Source of the DNA: Schleiferiaceae bacterium
Lineage (GTDB): Bacteria; Bacteroidota; Bacteroidia; Flavobacteriales; Schleiferiaceae
Reading direction: 5' to 3'
Assembly (NCBI GenBank): GCA_030831045.1
Contig: JAURMB010000023.1
Coordinates: 1 to 28,371, forward strand
Length of the DNA stretch: 28,371 nucleotides
The notes below the pieces were generated by a model that saw only the letters and a list, made by a program, of their open reading frames with translations, made no database searches and had not been told where the DNA came from. Made by a program: the position numbers and the translations under genes. Shown here piece after piece: positions 8,501 through 15,893 of this stretch (positions are counted from its first letter, which is position 1; every line of letters starts with the position of its first letter).

Positions 8501-9804
8501 GCCCCACCGGATTCTGGACGGGAACCGGAACCGGCACCAACGGTACGACGGCGTACAACGTTACGAAGCCCTACACCATTACAGGCCTTACCGCGGGCGC
8601 GACCTACGACGTGTACATCCGCGACAGCTGCTCAGCGACCGATAAGTCGGGCTGGGCAGGTCCCTACACGGTGACTACGGCGCTTTGTCCTCCGGCCAAC
8701 CAGTGTACCTCGATTATGTACATGAAGGATTCGTGGGGCGACGGTTGGAACGGCGGCGTCATCTCGGCCCAGCAGAAGATTTCAGGTAACTGGGTCAACG
8801 TGAAGGACTTCACCTTCACCACGGGCACTGCGGCTACCGACTCGGTGCGCTTCTGTGCCGGCGACTCGGTGCGCATCATGGTGACCAGCGCCGGCGCCTA
8901 CCCAGGCGAGATGGGCTTTGACCTGGTCGGACCTTTTGGTGATACGCTTTCAACGCTTGCGTACAACTCGACCCTAGTTGCGGGCTCGTCCATCAACAGC
9001 TTTGTAGCGCAGTGTTCTCCGTGCGGAGTTCCCGTTGGGGTCAACGCCGCCGGCAGCACGACCTGTACCACGACGACGGTGACCTGGACGGCTCCGAGTT
9101 CGGCCACGAGCAGCAAGCTGGAGTACGGCGTAACGGGATTCACCCCAGGCTCAGGTACGCTGATCACGGGGATTACGGGAGGAACGACCAACTTGACCGG
9201 CCTCACGCCAAACACAACCTACCAGGTGTACGTGCAGTCGGTGTGCAGTTCAGGCACGAGTTCGTGGTCATCGCCGGCCACAGTGACGACGTCCAATGCG
9301 CCGCAGCCCACGGTTACGGCGACGTATTCGGTGCTCTCGCTGAACCCGGTAACCATCCAGTTCAATGCAACGGCAGGCAATGCCACCAGCGTCAGCTGGA
9401 GCTTCAGCAACGGCGGATCGGCCACGGGCGCTAGTACGGTTCAGACCTTTGGCACCAACGGCCCGGCCTCTGCGGTGGTTACGGTGACCAACGACTGCGG
9501 ATCCGCCAGCAGCACGCTGACCTTCACGGTAGGTATGGGTGAAAACGCCTTGGCCACGCTGCGGGTGTTCCCGAACCCCACCAGCGGACTGGTTCGCGTG
9601 GAATTCCCCATGCTCGCGGGCGGAACGGCCGAAGTGCGCGTAACCTCGGTGGCTGGAAGCCAGCTTGCGGCGAAGCGCGGAGTATTTGCCGCAGGAACCC
9701 AGCAACTTGAGCTCGACCTGCGCCATTTGGCTTCGGGCATCTACTTGCTCGAGGTGCAAACGGAAGACGCGGTAGGTGTCCAGCGCCTCGTGATCGAGCG
9801 CTAA
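5560..9804 (+). CDS. T9SS-secreted multi-domain protein: GEVED, five Fn3, two MAM-like, PKD-like, sorting domain
   Basis: 1414 residues from ATG 5560; an in-frame ATG at 5509 precedes a non-signal-like stretch, whereas 5560 gives a clean signal peptide ending at AVAQ-T. Layout by residue: GEVED domain about 31-185 (WIDWNKDGDFTDAGEE near 101); Fn3 repeats about 189-280, 441-530, 687-784, 944-1042 and 1153-1247, each opening with a CP-like pair and ending in a W-GP motif before the next strand; two paralogous lectin/MAM-like domains at 281-443 and 784-944; a third, diverged unit at 531-687; a DSWGDGWNGG domain with likely calcium-binding acidic loop at 1047-1152; a PKD-like unit at 1248-1327; a type A T9SS sorting domain at the end (VFPNPTSG near 1336, final LVIER). 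Probably an extracellular or surface adhesin. No enzymatic domain is seen. Confidence 0.93.
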   Translation: MYKPTLFAALVSIFSLGVTTSAVAQTYCTAVGPSSLIDTEIRDVYLQGDNYGISNPTTCPAVAGLRDYTQVDSADLSLGTSYTLEALMGTCGGNYTSFAKAWIDWNKDGDFTDAGEELGTWGSSMTAPLASTQRNSSFSFTVPTGASLGRSRLRVMLRESGSATTTTPCATFTYGSVHDYTVRITNTPPACPIPGTLSVSGVASTQATINWASLGTNFDVQYGATGFTLGSGTTVTSTTTSKQLTALTPNTAYDVYVRRNCGAAGTSGWAGPIAFSTTCATLTMPTTETFTTFPPNCWTHNTGTANWLGYTTGGVTYAEADFWSKSQYSYILQSAPIAVTTAARAVVDWSHMYMSSYPNDSLTLRVRDINSSTWTNVFTLKGTNFNTPGAASTSPASAFSHTIAYLPSSFVGQTIVAQLYGWSDFGPDLFVDYITIEAQPACPEPLQLGATSVTDVAATLTWQSGASSFAVQWGPSGFNIGTGSSDTVSTTSKSVTGLMPNYDYDFYVMTLCGTAGNSVWSGPYSFTTLCAGFALPSGYSQNFDNLTVGDQPECWFVNGGATLEVATGTGTGAAYSTPNFAEFYSGSTAGAGVISPMFNDLANGSGQIRFRAKKAFTWSTVSLQIGVLASPANPSSFVLVATVPLTDNWDEYTVPFPVVPAGFKHVAFRTSTTWVTANIDDVVYEAQPACLPATSGAASAGATNAVITWTHGGTNTPGATIAWGPSGFNPGTGVIPNVGNTTGTSFTITGLAANTTYTAWIADSCGATTRAPWHGPINFTTSCLGVTMPYTENFDLNPLQCWTNGGTQVMQQQAVATGNAMRGNFWSWTSGNFATISSRPVSITAAAQATFEWSHQFMSFYPDDRLYLLGKTLTATSWDTLVKLSGPSFNSPGAGTTTPGTFIDTTVTLPASWVGGQAVFRFVAHSGFGPDVFFDNLVVEAIPTCPKPLGTIVAGSVSTTSVGVNWTHVGSTPLGSNVKWGPTGFWTGTGTGTNGTTAYNVTKPYTITGLTAGATYDVYIRDSCSATDKSGWAGPYTVTTALCPPANQCTSIMYMKDSWGDGWNGGVISAQQKISGNWVNVKDFTFTTGTAATDSVRFCAGDSVRIMVTSAGAYPGEMGFDLVGPFGDTLSTLAYNSTLVAGSSINSFVAQCSPCGVPVGVNAAGSTTCTTTTVTWTAPSSATSSKLEYGVTGFTPGSGTLITGITGGTTNLTGLTPNTTYQVYVQSVCSSGTSSWSSPATVTTSNAPQPTVTATYSVLSLNPVTIQFNATAGNATSVSWSFSNGGSATGASTVQTFGTNGPASAVVTVTNDCGSASSTLTFTVGMGENALATLRVFPNPTSGLVRVEFPMLAGGTAEVRVTSVAGSQLAAKRGVFAAGTQQLELDLRHLASGIYLLEVQTEDAVGVQRLVIER

Positions 9805-9810
9805 GGCTCG

Positions 9811-10461
9811 TCAGCGCCCCCGGCGCGTCGCATAAGCCAAGGTGAGCGGAACAACCTCCGCCACCTTGGCTTTTTTTATGCATTCTTCGGCCGCGGCATT
9901 AAGCGTGCTTCCGGTCGTCAACGTGTCGTCGATCAAGGCGATGCGGACTCCCCGCCACTGCGGGTCAGCACGAGCCTGGTAGGCGCCGTAGATCTTCTGC
10001 CGTTCGGCTTCGGTCCGCGCGGACTGCTTCGCAGAGGTCCATCCGCGCCGGTGAAGCAAATCGGTGGCGACGGGAACGCCCCATCCGAGGTGAAGGCCCT
10101 GCGCGATCCGCTCGGCTTGGTTGTAGCCCCGCAAGTACTGCCGAACGGGGCTCAGCGGAACGGGAACGAGCACGTCGACCTCGGGGCGGGGCAGGTCGCG
10201 GGACATGGCCAGACCGAGCTGCAGGGCGAGGCGGTCGTGCCCACGAAACTTGAGCGCGCCCATGACACGCTTGACTTCGGGAATTCCGTAGGGAAGCCAC
10301 GAGCTGCCTCCGGCGGTAAAGGAAAGGGAGATGGGTTTGGGGTCCGCCGCCAGATAAATTCCGCCCCAGCAGGCCGCGCAGAGCGGCTCCGCACTGTGCA
10401 CCGCGAGCGCACCGCAGGCGCCGCAAGGCAGCGAAACGAGGCCGCTTAAACGGCGTTGCAT
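9811..10461 (-). CDS. comF: ComF family phosphoribosyltransferase-like protein
   Basis: 216 residues from ATG 10461; an upstream in-frame ATG at 10479 would add six residues but would run through the -7 box of the divergent gene, so I prefer the shorter form. A zinc-ribbon-like N-terminus has CGACG and CAAC. RGYNQAERIAQGL (about 118-130) and the PRPP-binding signature IALIDDTLTTGSTL near 180-193 define the ComF/GntX class. In naturally competent bacteria ComF supports import of single-stranded DNA; outside those its role is less clear. The 3' end contains, in its coding sequence, the hairpin that serves as terminator of the convergent T9SS gene. Confidence 0.93.
   Translation of the reverse strand: MQRRLSGLVSLPCGACGALAVHSAEPLCAACWGGIYLAADPKPISLSFTAGGSSWLPYGIPEVKRVMGALKFRGHDRLALQLGLAMSRDLPRPEVDVLVPVPLSPVRQYLRGYNQAERIAQGLHLGWGVPVATDLLHRRGWTSAKQSARTEAERQKIYGAYQARADPQWRGVRIALIDDTLTTGSTLNAAAEECIKKAKVAEVVPLTLAYATRRGR
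9835..9877 (+). terminator. Strong intrinsic terminator of the T9SS gene, lying inside comF
   Basis: AGCCAAGGTG (9835-9844) pairs with CACCTTGGCT (9862-9871), and GCGGA (9846-9850) with TCCGC (9857-9861), leaving one bulged A at 9845 and a 6-nt loop. A run of seven T follows (9871-9877). It starts 31 nt after the T9SS stop codon and lies wholly within the last codons of the convergent comF gene. The T run exists only for plus-strand transcription. Confidence 0.9.
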
Positions 10462-10468
10462 TAAGTGG

Positions 10469-10476
10469 TACATTTG
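10469..10476 (+). promoter_or_regulatory. -7 box TACATTTG upstream of the coiled-coil protein gene
   Basis: Exact match to TAnnTTTG, 17 nt before ATG 10494, in the gap between divergent comF and the coiled-coil gene. A TTG at 10456-10458 is too close to be a standard -33 element. Confidence 0.55.
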
Positions 10477-10493
10477 CACAAATTCTGAATGCC

Positions 10494-11372
10494 ATGAGCA
10501 ACGATTCGTCAGCTAAACGACAAAAAACAGTTATCGGACTTTTAATCGCGTTAGTTCTCGCGCTGGGCTTTTTTGCGCTGAACCGCAATTCTGAGGTGCA
10601 GAACCTCGAAGAAGAAAAGGCGATTTTGGTCAGCGAACTCGAGGAGTACAAGCGCGACCTCATCGGCCAAGTAGCGGCTAACGACAGCATGAACAGCTAC
10701 ATCATTGCTGAGACCGCGCGCCTCAACGCGACGATCGAAGAAATCACCAACCTGAAGAACGCGTCGCAGTCGGAATTGGCGAAGTACCGCAGCCAAGTCA
10801 ACGACCTGCGCAAAATGGTGGCCCGCCTCAGCAGCCAGGTTGACTCGGTCAACAAGGCCTACGCCGTTTTGGGCGAAGCCAAGCGCCAAGTAGACGAGCA
10901 GCTGGGTACCGAGCAAGTGAAGAACGCCGAATTAAACGCAGAAAACACCAAGCTGACGGGCAAGGTTACGACCGCGCTGAAGCTTCAGTTGTCCGCCCTT
11001 GAGGCCACGGCTGTGCGGGTGAGCAGCAAAGGCGTGGAAAAGCCCACGACCTCGGCCAGCAAGGCAAACCGCGTGAAGGCGTGCTTTACGGTAGCCCAAA
11101 ATGCGATCGCGGAATCGTCGAAGCGCACGCTGTACATGCGCATCAATACGCCCGACGGACGCGTGCTTCCGAGCCAAAGCGAAGAGCGCAGCATGAAGGT
11201 GGGCAGCGAAACCATTTACTTCTCGGCCAAAACCGAAATCGTGTACGAGGGCAAGCAGGTCCAAAGCTGCGCGGCCTTTGACTTGAACAGCACGTTGAAG
11301 CCCGGTACCTACACGGTTGAAGTGTTTAGCGACAACGCCAAAATTGGCACCTCGACGCTGGTGCTGAACTAA
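10494..11372 (+). CDS. Membrane-anchored coiled-coil protein of unknown function
   Basis: 292 residues. A short basic N-terminus is followed by one transmembrane segment (about 12-29, VIGLLIALVLALGFFAL), so the protein is probably anchored with the bulk in the periplasm. Residues about 34-175 are a long, highly charged coiled coil with heptad-like Leu/Val/Ala spacing. The C-terminal 110 residues have a beta-rich globular look (ACFTVAQNAIAESSKRTLYMR, KVGSETIYFSAKTEIVYEG, KPGTYTVEVFSD). I recognise the general shape from flavobacterial genomes, sometimes misnamed as chromosome partitioning proteins, but know no assigned function. Preceded by a good -7 box. It is followed with no gap, and in the same frame, by the exonuclease III gene. 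Confidence 0.8.
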   Translation: MSNDSSAKRQKTVIGLLIALVLALGFFALNRNSEVQNLEEEKAILVSELEEYKRDLIGQVAANDSMNSYIIAETARLNATIEEITNLKNASQSELAKYRSQVNDLRKMVARLSSQVDSVNKAYAVLGEAKRQVDEQLGTEQVKNAELNAENTKLTGKVTTALKLQLSALEATAVRVSSKGVEKPTTSASKANRVKACFTVAQNAIAESSKRTLYMRINTPDGRVLPSQSEERSMKVGSETIYFSAKTEIVYEGKQVQSCAAFDLNSTLKPGTYTVEVFSDNAKIGTSTLVLN

Positions 11373-12116
11373 GTGGAGGCGGTAAGCCTTAATGCAAACG
11401 GCCTGCGGGCTGCGCTGCGAAAGGGTCTGGATGCTTGGCTTGATGCCGAGAATCCGGACCTTGTTTTTGTTCAGGAGGTCAAGTGGAACGACGAGGCGGC
11501 CCTGCGCGCCGCGCTACCCGGGTGGAATGTGGTGGCCAGTCTCGCGCACAAGCCGGGCTACAGCGGAGTGGCCATACTCGGGCGCGGGAAGGGCGATTCC
11601 GCCCCCGTGCCGCCTCTGCCGCGAGGACTTGAAGGCGAAGGCCGCTACGTCGCGCAGTGCGTTGCGGGGGTAACCTGGCTCAACCTCTACCTGCCTTCGG
11701 GGAGCCAAGGGGCAGGGCGGCAGGCGCTGAAGCTCGAAGCCCTCGAGCTCCTGGGGCAGTGGCTCGACGGCCAATCGGGGCCTACGGTTGTGGGCGGAGA
11801 CTGGAACCTCGCCCCCGCCTCCGCCGACGTACACGATCCCCGGCGCCTTGACGGCCAGCCCGGATTTACCCCCGAAGAACGCGCGTGGTTTGCCGCGATG
11901 GCCGAGCGCGGATGGGTCGATGCCTACCGGGCGAAGCACCCGCAGTCCGCCGACGTGTACAGCTGGTGGAGCATGCGCTCCGACGCCCGAGCGCGGAACA
12001 AAGGCTGGCGCATCGACCACTGGGTGACCAACGCCCCAGAGCGGGTCGAGGCCGTATCCTACGATGCTTTGGCCCGATTTTCGGACCATGCCCCCCTGCG
12101 ACTCCGTTGGAGTTAA
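11373..12116 (+). CDS. xthA: Exonuclease III family AP endonuclease (GTG start)
   Basis: 247 residues of the endonuclease/exonuclease/phosphatase fold. Motifs: SLNANGLRAA at 5-14 (metal ligand Asn7), FVQEVKW (Glu35), NLYLPSG, VVGGDWN, ADVHDP, GFTPEERAW, RIDHWVTN and the terminal SDHAPLRLRW. These match exodeoxyribonuclease III/ExoA, which cleaves DNA at abasic sites in base-excision repair. The start must be GTG 11373: the preceding codon is the in-frame TAA of the upstream gene, and from GTG the catalytic Asn falls at position 7 as in E. coli Exo III. The zero-nucleotide spacing implies strict dependence on translation of the upstream gene. Confidence 0.93.
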   Translation: MEAVSLNANGLRAALRKGLDAWLDAENPDLVFVQEVKWNDEAALRAALPGWNVVASLAHKPGYSGVAILGRGKGDSAPVPPLPRGLEGEGRYVAQCVAGVTWLNLYLPSGSQGAGRQALKLEALELLGQWLDGQSGPTVVGGDWNLAPASADVHDPRRLDGQPGFTPEERAWFAAMAERGWVDAYRAKHPQSADVYSWWSMRSDARARNKGWRIDHWVTNAPERVEAVSYDALARFSDHAPLRLRWS

Positions 12117-12117
12117 T

Positions 12118-12125
12118 TACCTTCG
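12118..12125 (+). promoter_or_regulatory. Possible -7 box TACCTTCG of the OmpA lipoprotein gene
   Basis: One mismatch from TAnnTTTG; only 4 nt separate it from ATG 12130, so the transcript would be leaderless or nearly so. It overlaps the tail of the gap after the exonuclease stop codon. Confidence 0.4.
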
Positions 12126-12129
12126 TACT

Positions 12130-13104
12130 ATGCGTATCCAAGTTTACGCGGCCCTGGCCGCCGTTGCGCTCCTCAGCGCCTGTGTTTCTCCCAAAAAATA
12201 CTCCGAGCTTCAGTCGTCGTTTGACGCCTCGGTTCAGCGCGCAGAGGCGCTAAAGGTCGACGCCGAAAAGGCGCGGATTTCAGCCAGCGAAAGCGAGGCC
12301 CAGAAGTCCAAGGCTCTGGCGGCCCTCGACGCGGCCATCAAAGACACCTCGGCGCAGGGCGTTGAAATGCGCAAGCTGCAGCGCGCCTACCGCGACCTGA
12401 ACTCCAACTACGAGTACGCCCTGCAAAACAACAGCCGATTGGTGCAGCAAAACCTCACCGAAAACAAGGCCATGCTCGAGCGCATGGAAGGCCTTGCGGT
12501 GCGCCTCGCGGCCAAAGAGGACTCGCTCAAGCGCGAGCAAGACCGCCTTTTTGTTTTGGAGCAAGAGCTCAAGCAGCGCGAGCTTCGCGTGGCCGAACTG
12601 GAGCGCCTCATCAGCCGCAAGGACAGTGCGGCAGCCTACCTCCGCCAGCGCTTAGCCGATGCCTTACTTGGCTTTAAGGACCGCGGACTCAGCGTCTCAA
12701 TGCGCAACGGTCAGGTGTACGTTTCGCTCGACAACCGCCTCATGTTTGCCAGCGGATCGTGGGACGTGCAGCCCGACGGCGCCAGCGCGCTGAACGAGCT
12801 CGCCAAGGTGCTCAACGAAAACAAGGACCTCAAAATCGCGGTCGAGGGCCACACCGATTCGGACGAATACAACGGCAAGACCGCAGTCAAGGACAACTGG
12901 GACCTTTCGGTGATGCGCGCGACGAGCGTCGTCAAGATCTTGGTGAAGCAGGGTGTCAAGCCCCAGCGGGTACAAGCCGCCGGCCGTGGGGAGCACCTGC
13001 CCATTGCCGCCAACGACAGTCCTGAGGGCAAAGCCAAGAACCGCCGCACCGAGATCATTATTACGCCCAACCTCGGTGAGCTCGCAGAGCTGATCAACAA
13101 CTAA
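12130..13104 (+). CDS. OmpA-family peptidoglycan-associated lipoprotein with coiled coil
   Basis: 324 residues from ATG 12130, chosen because it gives a lipoprotein signal with lipobox LSAC (Cys18); an in-frame ATG at 12064 lies inside the previous gene. Residues about 25-180 are a charged coiled coil (RISASESEAQKSKALAALDA, REQDRLFVLEQELKQRELR). The C-terminal OmpA domain spans about 195-318: RLMFASGSWDVQPDGASAL, VEGHTDSDEY, then a SVVKILVKQG helix and AGRGEHLPIAAND, NRRTEIIITP. Such proteins tie the outer membrane to peptidoglycan; the N-terminal coil probably spans part of the periplasm. Followed by a clear terminator before the convergent radA. Confidence 0.95.
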   Translation: MRIQVYAALAAVALLSACVSPKKYSELQSSFDASVQRAEALKVDAEKARISASESEAQKSKALAALDAAIKDTSAQGVEMRKLQRAYRDLNSNYEYALQNNSRLVQQNLTENKAMLERMEGLAVRLAAKEDSLKREQDRLFVLEQELKQRELRVAELERLISRKDSAAAYLRQRLADALLGFKDRGLSVSMRNGQVYVSLDNRLMFASGSWDVQPDGASALNELAKVLNENKDLKIAVEGHTDSDEYNGKTAVKDNWDLSVMRATSVVKILVKQGVKPQRVQAAGRGEHLPIAANDSPEGKAKNRRTEIIITPNLGELAELINN

Positions 13105-13130
13105 GGGAACCCAACGGCACCCAAAGAACA

Positions 13131-13159
13131 CGGCCAACCCCACCAGGTTGGCCGTTTTT
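13131..13159 (+). terminator. Intrinsic terminator of the OmpA lipoprotein gene
   Basis: Nine-base stem CGGCCAACC (13131-13139) with GGTTGGCCG (13146-13154), 6-nt loop and TTTTT (13155-13159), 26 nt after the OmpA stop and 23 nt before the end of the convergent radA. The opposite strand lacks a U run, so it serves the plus strand mainly. Confidence 0.93.
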
Positions 13160-13182
13160 CGTTGCGCCCGTAGTTGCGGAAC

Positions 13183-14529
13183 CTAAAAAAGGTTGTCTAC
13201 GACGTGGTTAATGCGGTCGAGCGCCACGAAGTGCACCCCGTGAACGTTCTTGGGCAGCCCGGGCGTTTTGGCGCCCCAGACGTAGTCAAATCCGAGTTGG
13301 CCGGCCTCGTGGATGCGTGTTTCCATGCGCGCGATGGGGCGGAGCTCTCCGCCCAAGCCTACCTCGCCGGCAAAGGCAACCCCCGGCGGGATCGGGCGGT
13401 CCTCTTGGCTCGACAAGATGGCGGCGCACACCGCGAGGTCCAGGGCGGGGTCGTCCACGCGAAGTCCACCGGTCACGTTGAGGAACACGTCTTTGCTGGC
13501 CAGGTGAAATCCGCAGCGCTTTTCGAGTACGGCGAGGAGCATGTTCAGACGCCGCGTGTCAAACCCAGTGCAGCTGCGCTGGGGCGTTCCGTACACTGCG
13601 GTCGAAACTAAGGCTTGAACTTCGACGAGCAGGGGCCGCAGGCCCTCGGCGGTAATTCCTATGGCGGAACCGCTGAGCCCTTCGCCGCGCTGCCCGAGCA
13701 GCCAAGCCGATGGATTGGCGACGGGCCTAAGCCCTTTTTCGGCCATTTCGTAGAGGCCGAGCTCCTGGGTTGAACCGAATCGGTTTTTAAGGGCCCGAAG
13801 CGTGCGCACGAGGTGGTGCTTGTCGCCTTCGAACTGAAGTACGACGTCGACCATGTGCTCGAGCACTTTGGGTCCGGCGAGCGTTCCCTCTTTGGTAATG
13901 TGGCCAATGAGCGCCACGGGCACGTGCCGGGCTTTGGCGTAGCGCAGAAACTCGGCGGCGGACTCGCGAATTTGCCCAACGCTTCCGGCGGCGGACTCAA
14001 GCTGCGGATTGTAGGCCGTTTGAATCGAGTCTACGACCAACAAATCGGGCTTGAGCTGCTCGGCAGCCTGCAGAATTTTGGACGTAGAAACCTCGGCCAG
14101 CACGTGGCAGCCGGGACCGTCGAACCCAATGCGCTCGGCACGCATGCGAATCTGCTCCGCACTTTCTTCGCCGCTGGCGTAAAGTGCTTTGGCGCCCGCG
14201 TTCAGGGCCACTTGAAGCATGAGGGTCGACTTGCCGATTCCGGGCTCGCCGCCCAGCAAACTGAGCGAACCGGGCACCCATCCGCCTCCAAGGACTCGAT
14301 CGAGCTCGGCGTCGCGGGTCGGAACCCGGCGCTCGGCGCTTCGGTCTACCTGGTCAAGAGTAAGCGCGCGGCTTTGGCCGGGAGCGACCCAAGCCTGCTC
14401 AGCGGGAGCCCGCTCCATAACTTCTTCCACCAGGGTGTTCCACTCGCCGCAGCTGCGGCATTGGCCGGCCCACTGCGGGTAGTTGGTTCCGCAGGACTGG
14501 CAAACAAACGCTTTTTTTAACTTGGCCAT
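13183..14529 (-). CDS. radA: DNA repair protein RadA (Sms), branch-migration ATPase
   Basis: 448 residues, the usual RadA length. N-terminal zinc finger with Cys10, Cys13, Cys24 and Cys27 (CQSCG and CRSCGEW). RecA-like ATPase with Walker A GGEPGIGKST (93-102), Walker B LLVVDSIQT (163-171) and the RadA-specific KNRFG motif (248-252, in RALKNRFGSTQELG). The C-terminal third is the Lon-protease-like domain (FLNVTGGLRVDDPALDLAV, PGVAFAGEVGLGGELRP). RadA drives branch migration of recombination intermediates. Last gene in a minus-strand run after the flippase-like gene (33-bp gap). A weak -7-like TACCTTGG at 14540-14547 might give it its own promoter. Confidence 0.98.
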   Translation of the reverse strand: MAKLKKAFVCQSCGTNYPQWAGQCRSCGEWNTLVEEVMERAPAEQAWVAPGQSRALTLDQVDRSAERRVPTRDAELDRVLGGGWVPGSLSLLGGEPGIGKSTLMLQVALNAGAKALYASGEESAEQIRMRAERIGFDGPGCHVLAEVSTSKILQAAEQLKPDLLVVDSIQTAYNPQLESAAGSVGQIRESAAEFLRYAKARHVPVALIGHITKEGTLAGPKVLEHMVDVVLQFEGDKHHLVRTLRALKNRFGSTQELGLYEMAEKGLRPVANPSAWLLGQRGEGLSGSAIGITAEGLRPLLVEVQALVSTAVYGTPQRSCTGFDTRRLNMLLAVLEKRCGFHLASKDVFLNVTGGLRVDDPALDLAVCAAILSSQEDRPIPPGVAFAGEVGLGGELRPIARMETRIHEAGQLGFDYVWGAKTPGLPKNVHGVHFVALDRINHVVDNLF

Positions 14530-14562
14530 AGACGCTCCGCCAAGGTACGCACCCCGCGCGGC

Positions 14563-15540
14563 TTAGTCGTTTTTAAAACGGCTAAGTCCAATGAACCCAA
14601 CGACGCCCGTAGACATCAACATCAGCGCTTGCGACGCGTGAACGAGGGTGGCAAAGGCAAGGCCTTCGACGTACGGAACACTCAGCACTTCCAAGGCCTT
14701 GGCGACCAGGTAGTGGTAGGCGCCCACGCCTCCAGGAACCGGCACTACAACACCCAAACTGGCCGCCATCATCACGAACAAGCTTTCGTCAATCTGAATA
14801 TTCTCAGTAGCTGGTAGGGCAAAAAAGCACACATAAACCATTAAAAAGTAGGCACCCCAGATGAACAGGGTATGGCCGAGGTAGGCCCACGGGTTGCGAA
14901 GGCGGGTGATGCTGGTAAAGCCGTGGGCAAGTCCGCGCAAAAAGGCCTGAACGCGCTGGCCCAAGGCCGTTTCAAAAAATCGGTGGCGCGCGAACCACGA
15001 GGCCAAGCCGAGCGTGAGGCCCAGGACCGGAATCCACGGAAAACCACCTTCGTCCTTCGACGGCGCGGACTGCGTGCTGGCGAGCAGCTCCTGCAGCTCG
15101 GGGTAGGTGAGCATCACGGTAATTCCGAGCAAGATGCTCATCATGATCAAGTCAATCAGGCGCTCAACGATGATCGTGCCGAGCAGCACGTCAACCGGGG
15201 TTTTGTCGCTCCGCCGAAGGGCGGTGGCCCGTGCCACTTCTCCGGCGCGCGGAAAAACCATGTTGATGAGGTAGCCAATTCCGATCGCGTGGGTTGCCCG
15301 CCACGCGGTGGTGGGGTAGCCCATAGAGTCGAGCACGAGCTTCCATCGCATTCCGCGCGAAATCACGGCGGCGTACCCAATGGCTACGCTGACGCCAAAC
15401 CAATACAGCTTCGCGCGCCCCATTTCGCGGCCCACGGCTTCGAGGTCAACTCCGCGAAAGGCGAAGTACAGCAAGCCCGCTCCCAGCGAGGCAAAAAGCA
15501 GGGTTTTGAGCCAGCCGGGAATGCGCGGAATCTTCATCAT
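14563..15540 (-). CDS. Flippase-like integral membrane protein (LPG_synthase_TM / UPF0104 family)
   Basis: 325 residues with about eight predicted membrane segments, e.g. LLFASLGAGLLYFAF at the N-terminus and LFIWGAYFLMVYVCFFAL in the middle. Family landmarks: SRGMRWKLVLDSMGY (61-75), IGYLINMVFPRAGEVARA and the VVPVPGGVGAYHYLV segment near 270-284. This domain is the transmembrane part of MprF-type lysyl-phosphatidylglycerol synthases, but the cytosolic aminoacyl-transferase domain is absent, so a lipid or glycolipid flippase-type role is only a family-level guess. The start overlaps the panD stop by 1 bp (TAATG). Confidence 0.92.
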   Translation of the reverse strand: MMKIPRIPGWLKTLLFASLGAGLLYFAFRGVDLEAVGREMGRAKLYWFGVSVAIGYAAVISRGMRWKLVLDSMGYPTTAWRATHAIGIGYLINMVFPRAGEVARATALRRSDKTPVDVLLGTIIVERLIDLIMMSILLGITVMLTYPELQELLASTQSAPSKDEGGFPWIPVLGLTLGLASWFARHRFFETALGQRVQAFLRGLAHGFTSITRLRNPWAYLGHTLFIWGAYFLMVYVCFFALPATENIQIDESLFVMMAASLGVVVPVPGGVGAYHYLVAKALEVLSVPYVEGLAFATLVHASQALMLMSTGVVGFIGLSRFKND

Positions 15541-15893
15541 TAAGCCCGTAGGCGGTTAGTCGGCTCTTCGGGAAAAAGTAGGGTGGGTTGAAACCTGCGG
15601 GCCTCGTCAGGGCTCATGGCGGCGTAGGCAATGATGATGATCACGTCGCCCTTTTGCACCCGGCGCGCGGCCGGGCCGTTCAAGGTGACTTCGCCGCTGC
15701 CCGCCGCACCCCGAATCACGTAGGTGTCAAAGCGTTCGCCGTTGTCGATGTTGACGATGGTAACTTTTTGGCCCTCAATTAGTTTGGCGGCTTCGATGAG
15801 GTCGCTGTCGAGGGTAATGCTGCCGATGTAGTGCAGTTCGGCGCCGGTGACGCGCACCCGGTGAATTTTGCTGTAAAGTACCTCGATGGTCAT
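15540..15893 (-). CDS. panD: Aspartate 1-decarboxylase, pyruvoyl-dependent
   Basis: 117 residues from ATG 15893. Makes beta-alanine from L-aspartate for pantothenate synthesis. The self-cleavage site Gly24-Ser25 (YIGS) sits at the same residue number as in E. coli PanD when this ATG is used, which decides the start; a TTG three codons upstream would shift it. Other landmarks: [45 protein letters not shown]. The ATG overlaps the panC stop as ATGA (15890-15893), so panC and panD are probably translationally coupled. Confidence 0.97.
   Translation of the reverse strand: MTIEVLYSKIHRVRVTGAELHYIGSITLDSDLIEAAKLIEGQKVTIVNIDNGERFDTYVIRGAAGSGEVTLNGPAARRVQKGDVIIIIAYAAMSPDEARRFQPTLLFPEEPTNRLRA

Noticed and set aside
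11370..11375. Coiled-coil and exonuclease III as one gene interrupted by a stop
   Set aside because: The coiled-coil protein ends in a sensible beta strand, the exonuclease starts exactly where Exo III should, and the two domains are not known as a fusion; adjacency is more likely than a broken fusion.
13813..14520. 235-codon plus-strand frame across radA
   Set aside because: Shadow of the conserved RadA ATPase sequence; no start context and no recognisable motif.
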